DNA of 64,000 nt from Acidimicrobiales bacterium (lineage in GTDB: Bacteria; Actinomycetota; Acidimicrobiia; Acidimicrobiales; SZUA-35): contig JAHDDW010000001.1 of the NCBI GenBank assembly GCA_020629155.1, positions 284,454 to 348,453 of the forward strand, written 5' to 3'. The notes under the pieces are model-generated. The model was not told the origin of the DNA and did no database searches. It saw only the letters and a list, made by a program, of their open reading frames with translations. How positions within the stretch are numbered: the stretch's first letter is position 1; each line of letters begins with the position of its first letter. Positions 47,125 through 55,589 of this stretch are shown piece after piece. The position numbers and the translations under genes were made by a program.

Positions 47125-48240
47125 ATGGAATCAGTAGCACCAGTTCTGGTATCGTTCATTGTCATACTTGTGGTTTTCTTCCTCATTTATGCAGCAACAG
47201 GCATCAAAATTGTTCGACAGCATGAACAAGGCGTAGTCGAACACTTAGGGAAATACAAAGAAACAGTCGACCCAGGTTTGCGGTTGATCTACCCGTTCTT
47301 GCAAAAAATGCGCACAGTCGATATGCGTGAACAAGTTATTGACGTGCCGCCACAAGAGGTGATCACAGAAGACAACGTTGCTGTTTCGGTCGACGCTGTT
47401 ATTTATTATGAGCCAACCGATCCGAAAAATTTGCTTTACCAGGTAGCTAACTTTATTCTTGCGGTAACAAAGCTCGCGCAAACAAACTTACGTAACGTTA
47501 TCGGTGAGATGACCCTTGATGATGCCTTCACATCACGTGAACGTGTCAACTCTTCACTGCGGCAAATTCTAGATGACGCTACCGACAAATGGGGTGTACG
47601 TGTTGTCCGTGTCGAGATCCAACGAATCGACCCACCAGCCGATGTTATGCACGCCATGCACGAACAAATGAAAGCCGAACGAACACGACGTGCTGTTGTG
47701 ACCGAAGCTGAAGGTTCTAGAGAAGCAGCGGTAACACGGGCCGAAGGTGAAAAACAATCTGCAATTTTAACTGCTGAAGGTGTCAAGCAGCGCAACATTT
47801 TAACGGCTGAAGGTGAAGCTGAAGCGGTACGAACAAAAGCCGAAGCAGAACAATACAGACAAGAAGTTGTTGGTAAAGGTGAAGCAGACGCTATTCATAG
47901 TGTTTATCGAGCCATCCAAGATGCAGGTACTGATGATCGTGTGATCGCCATTAAATATCTTGAAGCGTTGCAAGGTATTGCTGACGGCCAGGCAACAAAG
48001 ATCTTTGTTCCAGCTGAAATGGGCGCTACGCTAGGATCTATAGGCGGTATCGCCGAGCTTATCAAAGGCGGCGACTTCCCACCGAGTAAACCTCGCCCGA
48101 AGAAAGACACAAGCCAGCAGTCGTCTACGCACTCGATTGAGCAAGAGGCACTAGCGGCACAAGAAAAAATCCGCGCCGAAACAGAAGCTTCTGCGCGGCG
48201 TGCAAGAGAGATAGCAGCAAAAGACTTGCCACAGTTCTAA
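47125..48240 (+). CDS. SPFH/band 7 (stomatin-like) protein
   Basis: 371 residues with an N-terminal membrane helix ([19 protein letters not shown]), the SPFH domain ([39 protein letters not shown]) and a long coiled coil with EAEGSREA-type repeats, then a Lys/Ser/Gln-rich tail. It oligomerises in membrane microdomains. Pairing with NfeD upstream is the standard QmcA/NfeD arrangement. The membrane protease partner seen in some genomes is not next to it. Confidence 0.92.
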   Translation: MESVAPVLVSFIVILVVFFLIYAATGIKIVRQHEQGVVEHLGKYKETVDPGLRLIYPFLQKMRTVDMREQVIDVPPQEVITEDNVAVSVDAVIYYEPTDPKNLLYQVANFILAVTKLAQTNLRNVIGEMTLDDAFTSRERVNSSLRQILDDATDKWGVRVVRVEIQRIDPPADVMHAMHEQMKAERTRRAVVTEAEGSREAAVTRAEGEKQSAILTAEGVKQRNILTAEGEAEAVRTKAEAEQYRQEVVGKGEADAIHSVYRAIQDAGTDDRVIAIKYLEALQGIADGQATKIFVPAEMGATLGSIGGIAELIKGGDFPPSKPRPKKDTSQQSSTHSIEQEALAAQEKIRAETEASARRAREIAAKDLPQF

Positions 48241-48252
48241 GGCAAAACTATT

Positions 48253-48325
48253 CTAGATGGCTGATTCCTAGCCTATTCCGGTCGTCATTCCCACGAAGAT
48301 GACGACCCTGGAATCAACCATCTAG
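48253..48325. repeat. REP-like compound palindrome after the SPFH gene
   Basis: CTAGATGG (48253-48260) pairs with CCATCTAG (48318-48325); TGATTCC pairs with GGAATCA inside; and GGTCGTCAT pairs with ATGACGACC at the core, around a loop with TTCCCACGAAG. The core recalls common REP-type elements with GTCATTCCCxCGAA. It could also act as a terminator but lacks a T-run. Confidence 0.6.
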
Positions 48326-48383
48326 GATGGCCTTATAGTTTTTGTTTGAAGTAAGAGCAACAACTAAGAGATCTTCCAGTCAC

Positions 48384-48397
48384 GGCTTCATGAAGCC
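48384..48397. promoter_or_regulatory. 14-bp perfect palindrome upstream of the subtilase gene
   Basis: GGCTTCATGAAGCC at 48384-48397 is its own reverse complement. It lies about 75 bp before the start of the S8 protease and may be an operator. Confidence 0.4.
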
Positions 48398-48471
48398 TGT
48401 ACGTTTCATATGGTAGACTTGCCATGTGCGGATGACGATAGATTTTCCTAAATTGATACAGCTGTTTGTCG

Positions 48472-50691
48472 ATGATGATCCTGGCTGTTTCGTGCAGTTG
48501 GTTAGAAGATGACAAAGCCGATGAATCGCCAACCTCACTACCAGGTGAGACACCTCAGGCGGACATTGACCCTCCAGAAGTTACGGTAGAGCCGACCAGC
48601 GATGGAGGAGCCGCATTTACATGGACCCCTGTAGCAGATGCTACTGGCTATGAATTTGCCTTTAACGGCGCGGTACGATCTCTAGGCGACGGAGTTTGCA
48701 ATGATCAATGCAGCATCGAATTTGACTCGCGCATCGCTGATTCATTGTCTAGCACTGAAGTTCTGGCTTCTTCAACTACAGAACAAGGGGCTGGGCCAGC
48801 TGCGAGCGTTAAGACATCATCGTTCAAACCAATCCTGTTCCAGCGTGAGCCGCTCAAAGAAGCACCTTTGACGGTTGTTTCTGTTTTTGAAGCTGAAGGA
48901 CCTCCCGAGGCCCCTCGGGTTGAAAGTTCCATTCCTAAGGCAACTGCTCAACGAAACATAAAAGTGAAATCTGAAACGGTTGAAACTGTAGAAGAAGGCT
49001 TGGCGCTGATCGAGAAAAACAGTCGAGCATCAAATATTATCTCAGTCGAGTTCGCTGGGTCTGGACTAGTTAGTTCATCAGCAACCTTCAACCAGACACA
49101 GGAAGAGTCTCAAGGTATACGGACACAAGCTCCTGCAGGTCAGCTTGGTTTAGATTTCTGGCCGAACAAAGGTGACGGAGTTACAGTAGCTGTTATCGAT
49201 GGAGGTGTGAACCCTAACCACCCTGGGCTAGCCGAAGCAACTATTTTGCCGGGCAAAAACTTTGACACAGGTGGTGATGGAATATCGCAACCGTCAGATC
49301 ATGGCACTGAAGTTGCTTCAGTTATTGTTGGCGCTAACCCAGTACGAGGTTTTGCTCCGCAGACGGCAATACTACCAGTTGATATTTATGACGGAGAACC
49401 TTGTTGCTGGACGCCTGGTCGGCTTGCAGAAGCAATTATATGGTCGGTTGACAATGGAGCTGATGTTATCTCCATCTCACTTACAGTGCCTTGTCTTTCA
49501 GAAATTGACGTGCCTGGATTTTCAGAGAAAAAGATTTGTTGGGGACGAGCCACAGTACAAGCAGCAGTAGATTATGCTATTAAAGCTGGCGTTCCTGTCG
49601 TTTCATCAACTGGTAACTCAGGCGAAACTGGCTTTTTTGAAGATGTTGCTAACCGTCGTGATAATGTTGGCGACATTCCTGCAATTCTACGTGATGTTAT
49701 TACTGTCGGTTCTGTGGACCCCAGCGGCAACGTGTCTGATTTCTCTACTGAGGGCAGCTTCGTCGATGTGTTAGCTCCTGGCGAGTATATTCAAGTTGCC
49801 TCAGGAGACAACCAGTATAAGTTCACCTTTGGCACGTCCTTTTCTCAACCAATCGTCGCATCGCTCATTGCTGTTATCCGTGCAGAAAATCCAAGTTTGA
49901 CCCCAGCTGAGATTTCTGCAGCGTTTGCGTTTTGCGGCGCATACCGTGAGCGGGTCCGCCCAGGCTGTGTGCTACGTCGACTCGAATTGCCTTATGGAAC
50001 TGATGGACCAGATCTTGCAGCGCTAGGATCCTCTCAGGAGCTCTTTATTCAAATGAGAATCAAGACGAGTTGGCCCGGCTATGAAGATCTCGCCGACAAG
50101 ACCTCTACTGGTTTTACTCAAAGTTTCCCAACAGCAGAATCAGGATTCCCAGAATTTGCTGAGGACCTTCCCGGCATGTCAACTTTCGCTGAGGGCTATT
50201 TCGGTGGAGAAGGACGTGGCAAGGATGAGTTTGTGTACTTCGCTAACGTCTACGCTGAATGGGACAAGCAGTGTTTCTTACCGTGGGATATCGTCGAATA
50301 CGTACGTGGTAAATCAGACCGAAATCTTCTTGTCGCCACTGTGACAACATCGCTACCAGTAGTCGCCACAGGCACATTCGATGCTAACAACCGAACCGCT
50401 CAAGTCACGATTTCTAAAGGTATCGGGGCGACAGATACAAAGGCTGGCACCTTACCAACCCCTCAGATTGCCGCATGGAATGGAACTGGCAATTGTTTAG
50501 CAGAACGAGAACTCGAAACTGCTGATGTCTGGTCGCAAGATATAGTCGATGCGCTTGAATCTTATCTCCAACTTTTCCCTATCGAAACGACCCAGATGCA
50601 GCTAGAACCTGAACCGTCAGGTCGTCTTTGTGGAGAAACAACAATAGATGATCTATTCCAAGTAAAGCTCTGCGGACCTAAACGCTCCTAA
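48472..50691 (+). CDS. Subtilisin-like (S8) serine protease
   Basis: About 739 residues from the ATG at 48472; a TTG at 48466 is the only longer option because of an in-frame stop at 48454. The triad is clear: Asp243 in VAVIDGGVNPNHPGL, His277 in SDHGTEVAS and Ser456 in FGTSFSQP. A fibronectin-like opening (AFTWTPVADATGYEFAF) and a pro-like region come first; about 250 residues follow the catalytic domain. Extra Cys pairs (DGEPCCWTPG) suggest an exported protein. The N-terminus MMILAVSC looks like a lipobox but lacks the positive n-region, so the signal may be cut short by a sequence change upstream. Confidence 0.82.
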   Translation: MMILAVSCSWLEDDKADESPTSLPGETPQADIDPPEVTVEPTSDGGAAFTWTPVADATGYEFAFNGAVRSLGDGVCNDQCSIEFDSRIADSLSSTEVLASSTTEQGAGPAASVKTSSFKPILFQREPLKEAPLTVVSVFEAEGPPEAPRVESSIPKATAQRNIKVKSETVETVEEGLALIEKNSRASNIISVEFAGSGLVSSSATFNQTQEESQGIRTQAPAGQLGLDFWPNKGDGVTVAVIDGGVNPNHPGLAEATILPGKNFDTGGDGISQPSDHGTEVASVIVGANPVRGFAPQTAILPVDIYDGEPCCWTPGRLAEAIIWSVDNGADVISISLTVPCLSEIDVPGFSEKKICWGRATVQAAVDYAIKAGVPVVSSTGNSGETGFFEDVANRRDNVGDIPAILRDVITVGSVDPSGNVSDFSTEGSFVDVLAPGEYIQVASGDNQYKFTFGTSFSQPIVASLIAVIRAENPSLTPAEISAAFAFCGAYRERVRPGCVLRRLELPYGTDGPDLAALGSSQELFIQMRIKTSWPGYEDLADKTSTGFTQSFPTAESGFPEFAEDLPGMSTFAEGYFGGEGRGKDEFVYFANVYAEWDKQCFLPWDIVEYVRGKSDRNLLVATVTTSLPVVATGTFDANNRTAQVTISKGIGATDTKAGTLPTPQIAAWNGTGNCLAERELETADVWSQDIVDALESYLQLFPIETTQMQLEPEPSGRLCGETTIDDLFQVKLCGPKRS

Positions 50692-50736
50692 AACTTCGAC
50701 AGAAATTGCACTTCACACTAGTATCCAAGGATGCTT

Positions 50737-51972
50737 TTATGAAGTTTCGCTGAGTGACAATGCTTGCAGTTCAAATTCGTCGTCGTCGACTTCGACGAAA
50801 CGCCAACCAAATAGTTCGGCCAGTGGCTCTCTGCCCTCTTCTGGACCGCTTACGAGCACTTTGTCGCCTTGTTTGAGTTCAACGTTTTTACGTGGACGAT
50901 AGATATAACGCGCGTTGCGTTCAATCGCCAACACGCTAAAACCTGCGTCAGTCGCCAAGTCTACATCGCCCATTGCCATACCAAGCACTTCGGCTTCATC
51001 GCCTACAGGCATACGCAGCACCACATCATCGGTATCGCCCAATGCCATATAAAGAACCTCGTGCAGGTCACCAGATTTTTCAACGAGCCACACCATCTGC
51101 TGCGCCTGATTACCCAAATCTTCAGCCGCTCCAGCTAAATGCAACAGCCCCCGCAGCGACGATGGGTCAACTTCATCGTTACTCGATGCTCGCAACACCC
51201 ACAGCTCTAAACGGTTTTTCATTTCATCGAGGCGATCTTCAAGATCACGTACTTCAGCAGCCAAACTACGATCTTTAAAGACAAGCGAAGAATACGCTAA
51301 ACCGACCGCTACCTCAGAAATATTTTTCATCTCGACAATAGTGTCAACTGCACGATCTAAATCGGTTAAGGAACCTGTTTGCGTTTCGAGTTCTGGAGGC
51401 GACCAAGGGTGTGCGCCAGCAAGTTCACGCAGATGGTCAATACCTTCAGGCGAGCCACGCAAAAACATCACATCGCCGTGATGTAAGATTTCATCGCCGC
51501 CAGGGTCAACAATCCATTGGCGATCACGACGCAACGCAATCACACGCAGACCTGCAACAACAGGTAGTTCAAAGGTTTCTAACGGCTGGTTCGAAAACGC
51601 TGAACCTTCCGCAATCTCGACACGATGCGAAACTTCTTCGGCGGCCATAAGGTCAAGCACAAGCTGGCGAGGAATACCAAGGCGCTTCGTCACGATTTTT
51701 GCGATCACAACTGCATCGTTGCCGATTTCTTCAACCGCACTGATAACTTGCAACACCGCCGACATAGCTTCGGCTTCGCGAGGGTTACGAACCGCCAGAA
51801 TACATACTGTCCGCATTTGGTGGACCAACTCGTTGATTTGTGCTTCCAACTCGTTCACTTCATCTGCCATGTGAATATCGTCGAAAAATAAAGCGGCATA
51901 GGCCAAGTCGACCATGAGCTCACTCATGTCCTTTGCTTCGCTTAACATTTCACGCAGATTTCGTGCTTCCAT
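50737..51972 (-). CDS. PhoU/TrkA-C domain protein (potassium-channel-regulator type)
   Basis: About 411 residues from the ATG at 51972 (AAGGAAA upstream; the frame opens earlier inside the preceding gene). It is a two-fold repeat: a PhoU-like helical part (EAKDMSELMVDLAYAALFFDD; later IVEMKNISEVAVGLAYSSLV) followed each time by an RCK-C/TrkA-C lobe (LRVIALRRDRQWIVDPGGDE; FSVLAIERNARYIYRPRKN). TrkA-C lobes bind ligands such as nucleotides or ions and gate channels or transporters. The adjacent upstream gene on the same strand is an MgtE-like cation transporter, the likely target. Confidence 0.82.
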   Translation of the reverse strand: MEARNLREMLSEAKDMSELMVDLAYAALFFDDIHMADEVNELEAQINELVHQMRTVCILAVRNPREAEAMSAVLQVISAVEEIGNDAVVIAKIVTKRLGIPRQLVLDLMAAEEVSHRVEIAEGSAFSNQPLETFELPVVAGLRVIALRRDRQWIVDPGGDEILHHGDVMFLRGSPEGIDHLRELAGAHPWSPPELETQTGSLTDLDRAVDTIVEMKNISEVAVGLAYSSLVFKDRSLAAEVRDLEDRLDEMKNRLELWVLRASSNDEVDPSSLRGLLHLAGAAEDLGNQAQQMVWLVEKSGDLHEVLYMALGDTDDVVLRMPVGDEAEVLGMAMGDVDLATDAGFSVLAIERNARYIYRPRKNVELKQGDKVLVSGPEEGREPLAELFGWRFVEVDDDEFELQALSLSETS

Positions 51973-52015
51973 TATTTCCTTATCTCTTTGACAAAAACGT
52001 ATCGTCTCAAGCCAC

Positions 52016-53290
52016 TCATACAATATGCCATATCGATAGTGCCCCTATCAAGGTTGACGCAGCGACAATATCTAAACTAGCACTCACGATAGGGATCCCA
52101 TGATTATCGGGATCTAAACGAAATTTTACGACGAACAGCGTGCCGTAATAGGCTACGAAAGCAACAAACGCTGTCGCTACTAACCCGCCTGAGACAGCAA
52201 CGAGAACCACTTGCGCGATTCCAGGGGTCGCCTTGTTTGCTGCCGACCCTATCAGATTGCCTAACACCGCAAGAAGAAAGAAAATAGGCAATGCTAACTT
52301 AAACGTGCGTTTAATATCTTGTACAGCATCGCCCTGGGGTAACGGCGTTGGCGAGATCAAACCAAGATGCACTTTTGTGGCTAAACGGTTCGACAATATG
52401 CCGCCCAGCGCACCAGCACAAGCAGCGTAGCCAGGCAAAATAACAAGCATCACTGGGAAGGTATTTAAACGATCAAGCGAACGTTCTAACACAACACCGG
52501 CGACAAGACTAAGCGTCGCCGCCGCCAGGATAACAGGGATTGATTCTTTACAAATACGGCTTGCGATCTTCAACTTTGACCGCAAAATAAAAACAAGGCA
52601 AGCAATTGCGCCCAGCGAAAACACACCAGCTAAAGCAACAGTAACCCACCCTTGATCTATCAACAAAATGCCGACAAGCAGCGCTGGCAGCGTGACAAAA
52701 TCACCCGATGCTGACACAATTGGTGCTGTCACATTGTCTAAGTCCCAGCCTAGCCGCGCCGAGACGACTGCAAGCCCTAACGTGATCGCTAAGACCGCAA
52801 GAGAAGCTAACATCGCAGCGCAAACAGATACAACAATAAAATCGTCCAACCCGATGACTCGCCCTGACTGCGATATGTTTGCGACCAAAGCCGCCAAGAC
52901 TGCCATGCCGATAGACGCAATAAATGAAATCGCGAAAGCCACAATAATGTTTTGACCTAGCACAGAGTCAGGCTTTTTCGACCAAGAAAACGTTCCTGCC
53001 CGTATCGCAGTTGAAAGCCGACTGCCAAACGGGCCAAACACATTGCCGCGCAACCCAATAGCAGCAGGGATGAGCAGTAATAAACCAGGGTTTTGTTGGA
53101 AGACATCAGTTAAACCAGCAATGGCTAACCCAGTTATTAGACTTGTCGATGCAGCAAAACTTAAGGCTAGAAGGCTTTGCCTCGCATCTGCTTTGGCGGG
53201 TCCGAGCAGACCACCGAACGGCCGCAAAGGCAACCGTCTAACCGAAAATTTGACGACCTTCGGCCCTCTATACAATCGCCTCTTGGACAT
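52016..53290 (-). CDS. MgtE/SLC41-like divalent-cation transporter (membrane part only)
   Basis: About 424 residues with roughly ten membrane helices in two homologous halves. The family signature appears in each half: LLLLIPAAIGLRGNVFGPFG-type and LVILPGYAACAGALGGILSN-type segments, as in the SLC41/MgtE integral membrane domain. The cytoplasmic N and CBS domains of classical MgtE are missing, and gating may instead be supplied by the PhoU/TrkA-C protein encoded 43 bp downstream. The start is uncertain; 53347 is the longer option. Transport of Mg2+ or a similar ion is inferred. Confidence 0.78.
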   Translation of the reverse strand: MSKRRLYRGPKVVKFSVRRLPLRPFGGLLGPAKADARQSLLALSFAASTSLITGLAIAGLTDVFQQNPGLLLLIPAAIGLRGNVFGPFGSRLSTAIRAGTFSWSKKPDSVLGQNIIVAFAISFIASIGMAVLAALVANISQSGRVIGLDDFIVVSVCAAMLASLAVLAITLGLAVVSARLGWDLDNVTAPIVSASGDFVTLPALLVGILLIDQGWVTVALAGVFSLGAIACLVFILRSKLKIASRICKESIPVILAAATLSLVAGVVLERSLDRLNTFPVMLVILPGYAACAGALGGILSNRLATKVHLGLISPTPLPQGDAVQDIKRTFKLALPIFFLLAVLGNLIGSAANKATPGIAQVVLVAVSGGLVATAFVAFVAYYGTLFVVKFRLDPDNHGIPIVSASLDIVAASTLIGALSIWHIV

Positions 53291-53457
53291 ACATACTTCA
53301 TAGTACAGCTGAGGGCTTGACAGTCCGACCTTCTCAAGCTTGTTCATTCAAGGTGTTCACCAACAAGCATCAAGCGATACGCCCTAAACTAGATACCGAA
53401 TGTCCAAACATCGCTAATCATACGTTAGTTGGTGATTTATAGAAGAAAGTACTACGT

Positions 53458-54420
53458 TTACAACTTGCCTACGAACGTGAGAAACTCGTCAATTTTGTTA
53501 AAATCAAACCTTTTTTCAAGCTCAGTGACAACATCGGTAGGAAGTACGGGAAAAATCTGGTTGCTTCCAGAACTATACTCAAAAACTGCTCCAAGACGTG
53601 AAAGCTCACTGCGCAACCGTGCTGCTTCCATCGTTATCTTCTTGGCGATATTCAACCAAAGACTATCATCAGCAAAGAACCGATCAAATTGCAATCCAAG
53701 AAATCTCCCTTTGCCAAGAACAGCACCTTGTTGCTTCATGTAGGTTTTGAAAAACGGCTGCTGTGTAAGATTATTCACTACGACAGCTTCGCCATAGAGA
53801 CCGCCGACTTTCGTGCCACCTATCGAAAACGCATCAATACCCAACTGTCCAAATTCTTCTGGTGTCATAGTGCTTTCTGGCGACCCCAACGACATAGCCA
53901 GCCGTGCACCGTCAATATGTGCAAGCATTGCATTGTCTTTTGCGCATTTTGTGATAGCCAAAAGTTCATCGTGGTTATACAACGTTCCGACCTCTGTAGC
54001 TTGGGAAAGATGAACGACCTTTGGCAACAAGTTTTTCACTGGCTTATACTTTTCGAGCGAAGTTTTGACATGCTCCACCGTTAATTTTCCATCAATAGGT
54101 TCATGCGCAAGAATTTGATAACCTAACCTCCCAACAGCCCCAGCCTCACGGATATACATGTGAGCCTTTTCCGTGGCAACAATCGCTTCATGCGAAGCCA
54201 ACATTGCATCGAGACATACGACGTTTGCCAACGTTCCGCTCGGCACGAAATAGACTGAAGCTTCTGGGAGACCAAAGAAAAGCCTAATTTTTTGCGAGGC
54301 ACGATCGCAGTATTCATCTTCGCCATAGGTGCGTTGCTGCCCACCATTGTGAGCAAGAATATGTTCAAGAATCTCAGGATGGACCCCGTCAGAATAGTCA
54401 TCTCGAAAGCTATAACCCAT
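53458..54420 (-). CDS. Low-specificity L-threonine aldolase-family enzyme
   Basis: 320-residue fold-type I PLP enzyme. The start SFRDDYSDGVHPEILEHI, the VPSGTLANVVCL block, AHIDGARLAMSL and the PLP Lys in FSIGGTKVGGLYGEAVV match beta-eliminating lyases of the GLY1/LtaE kind. These split L-threonine or allo-threonine to glycine and acetaldehyde. A close relative, such as an aromatic amino acid lyase, cannot be excluded from sequence alone. It is a single gene. Confidence 0.85.
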   Translation of the reverse strand: MGYSFRDDYSDGVHPEILEHILAHNGGQQRTYGEDEYCDRASQKIRLFFGLPEASVYFVPSGTLANVVCLDAMLASHEAIVATEKAHMYIREAGAVGRLGYQILAHEPIDGKLTVEHVKTSLEKYKPVKNLLPKVVHLSQATEVGTLYNHDELLAITKCAKDNAMLAHIDGARLAMSLGSPESTMTPEEFGQLGIDAFSIGGTKVGGLYGEAVVVNNLTQQPFFKTYMKQQGAVLGKGRFLGLQFDRFFADDSLWLNIAKKITMEAARLRSELSRLGAVFEYSSGSNQIFPVLPTDVVTELEKRFDFNKIDEFLTFVGKL

Positions 54421-54733
54421 GCGTTTACTTTACCAACCAACAGCGAAAGCTCACCTTTAGGCTCAATCATCATCGGCACAACTTATAACGCTAGACTGGT
54501 TGTGTGGCCATTCAAGTTACAGCTTCACCGCCCCAATATTCGCCTAAAGAAAAATTTCGAATCGCAATCGACCTCTGTGAAGCTGGTTTAGAGATGATGA
54601 GAAAAAATTGAAAGTAGATCGAACATTGCTACGTTAGTTTTTTGGGTAGATGAAAAGTCAAAGTTAGCACGAAAGCCATGCCGTATGAATTCTCTCATCT
54701 GCAGTTTTATAGAAAGCGGCTAGACTACTGGAT
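54421..54733. other. Intergenic region of 313 bp
   Basis: This gap contains the upstream region of the threonine aldolase gene (minus), a short coding-like frame at 54504-54611 listed separately, and the leader of the PEBP lipoprotein gene. I see no tRNA, terminator or strong repeat in the rest. Confidence 0.4.
54504..54611 (+). pseudogene. Short coding-like frame, possibly a truncated small actinobacterial gene
   Basis: A GTG-initiated frame of 35 codons. Its product includes PPQYSPKEKFRIAIDLCEAG and then LEMMRKN before TGA. The pattern (YSPEERLRxALDLxExGVxLMRQNL) is one I know from short actinobacterial proteins that run on for tens of residues more, so this copy looks cut short. It may also be a real tiny gene. 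Confidence 0.4.
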
Positions 54734-55519
54734 GTGGCTAAAAGATTGTTACTAAGTTTTGTTGTTCTTATTTTTTTCGCAGGTGCATGTGCAAGCGATG
54801 GTCGTGAACTGCGAGACCCGCCCACCGATGAAGAGCTTCAAGAACGACAAACAACTACGACAAGGCCGACACCACCTGTTGATCAAGAAAAAGGTGATGG
54901 CGGGTTCTCTCTTTCATCGCCTGATTTCACTCCAGGGGGTGCGGCCCCACTTTCGGTCCGCTGCGACAACGGCGACAATTCAAAACTGCTTCCGACGCTT
55001 GTTTGGGATAACGTCCCTGAGGGAACACAAGAGCTGGCCGTTTCTCTCTATAACTTCAAAGATATTGAAGAGCCACAATTGATGTGGTTGACTGCTGGAA
55101 TTCCTCCAGAACCAGGCGAGCTGACTAACGGTCGCCATTCATCTGGAAACGCTATTGAGACACTAAATGATTGGGGCAATCTTGGTTATGGCGACCCTTG
55201 TATCGAATCGTTAGCCAATGGTGAAGAAGTTGATTTTCAGTTCAAGATTTATGCGCTGTCAGAAAAAACATCCTTCAGCGGAGGGGCCCCAGGCAATACA
55301 TCAATCGACGAAGTGAGAAGAATCGCTAACGATTCAGCTTCGGTGCTTATGATCCTCAACAAAGTTGAAGATCTACCAGTCGCGACAGTCGAAGGTTCGC
55401 AAACAACCATTGACGGCTCTTTGCTGTCGGGTGATACTCCTACATCTTCAGATGCAGTGGAAACTACTGCGGTATCTACAAGCGATGCAAGCCTACTAGA
55501 CAACCCACAAACCAGCTAA
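54734..55519 (+). CDS. PEBP-like (YbhB/YbcL) lipoprotein
   Basis: 261 residues from a GTG. Lipoprotein signal with lipobox AGAC; a Thr/Pro linker (TTTTRPTPPVD); then a PEBP-type domain: FSLSSPDFTPGG, LVWDNVPEGTQELAVSLYNF, HSSGNAIETLNDWGNLGYG, and FQFKIYAL at the expected spacing. The usual Asp/His ligands of PEBP (D-x-D...HW) are changed to NFKD and MWL, so ligand binding may differ. The last 60 residues are Ser/Thr-rich. Confidence 0.76.
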   Translation: MAKRLLLSFVVLIFFAGACASDGRELRDPPTDEELQERQTTTTRPTPPVDQEKGDGGFSLSSPDFTPGGAAPLSVRCDNGDNSKLLPTLVWDNVPEGTQELAVSLYNFKDIEEPQLMWLTAGIPPEPGELTNGRHSSGNAIETLNDWGNLGYGDPCIESLANGEEVDFQFKIYALSEKTSFSGGAPGNTSIDEVRRIANDSASVLMILNKVEDLPVATVEGSQTTIDGSLLSGDTPTSSDAVETTAVSTSDASLLDNPQTS

Positions 55520-55589
55520 TACCAAGGGGGATCTACCCTTTTTTAAAGGTACCCTTATCGTTTACTGTATTTAGATAGGTATCTGATTA

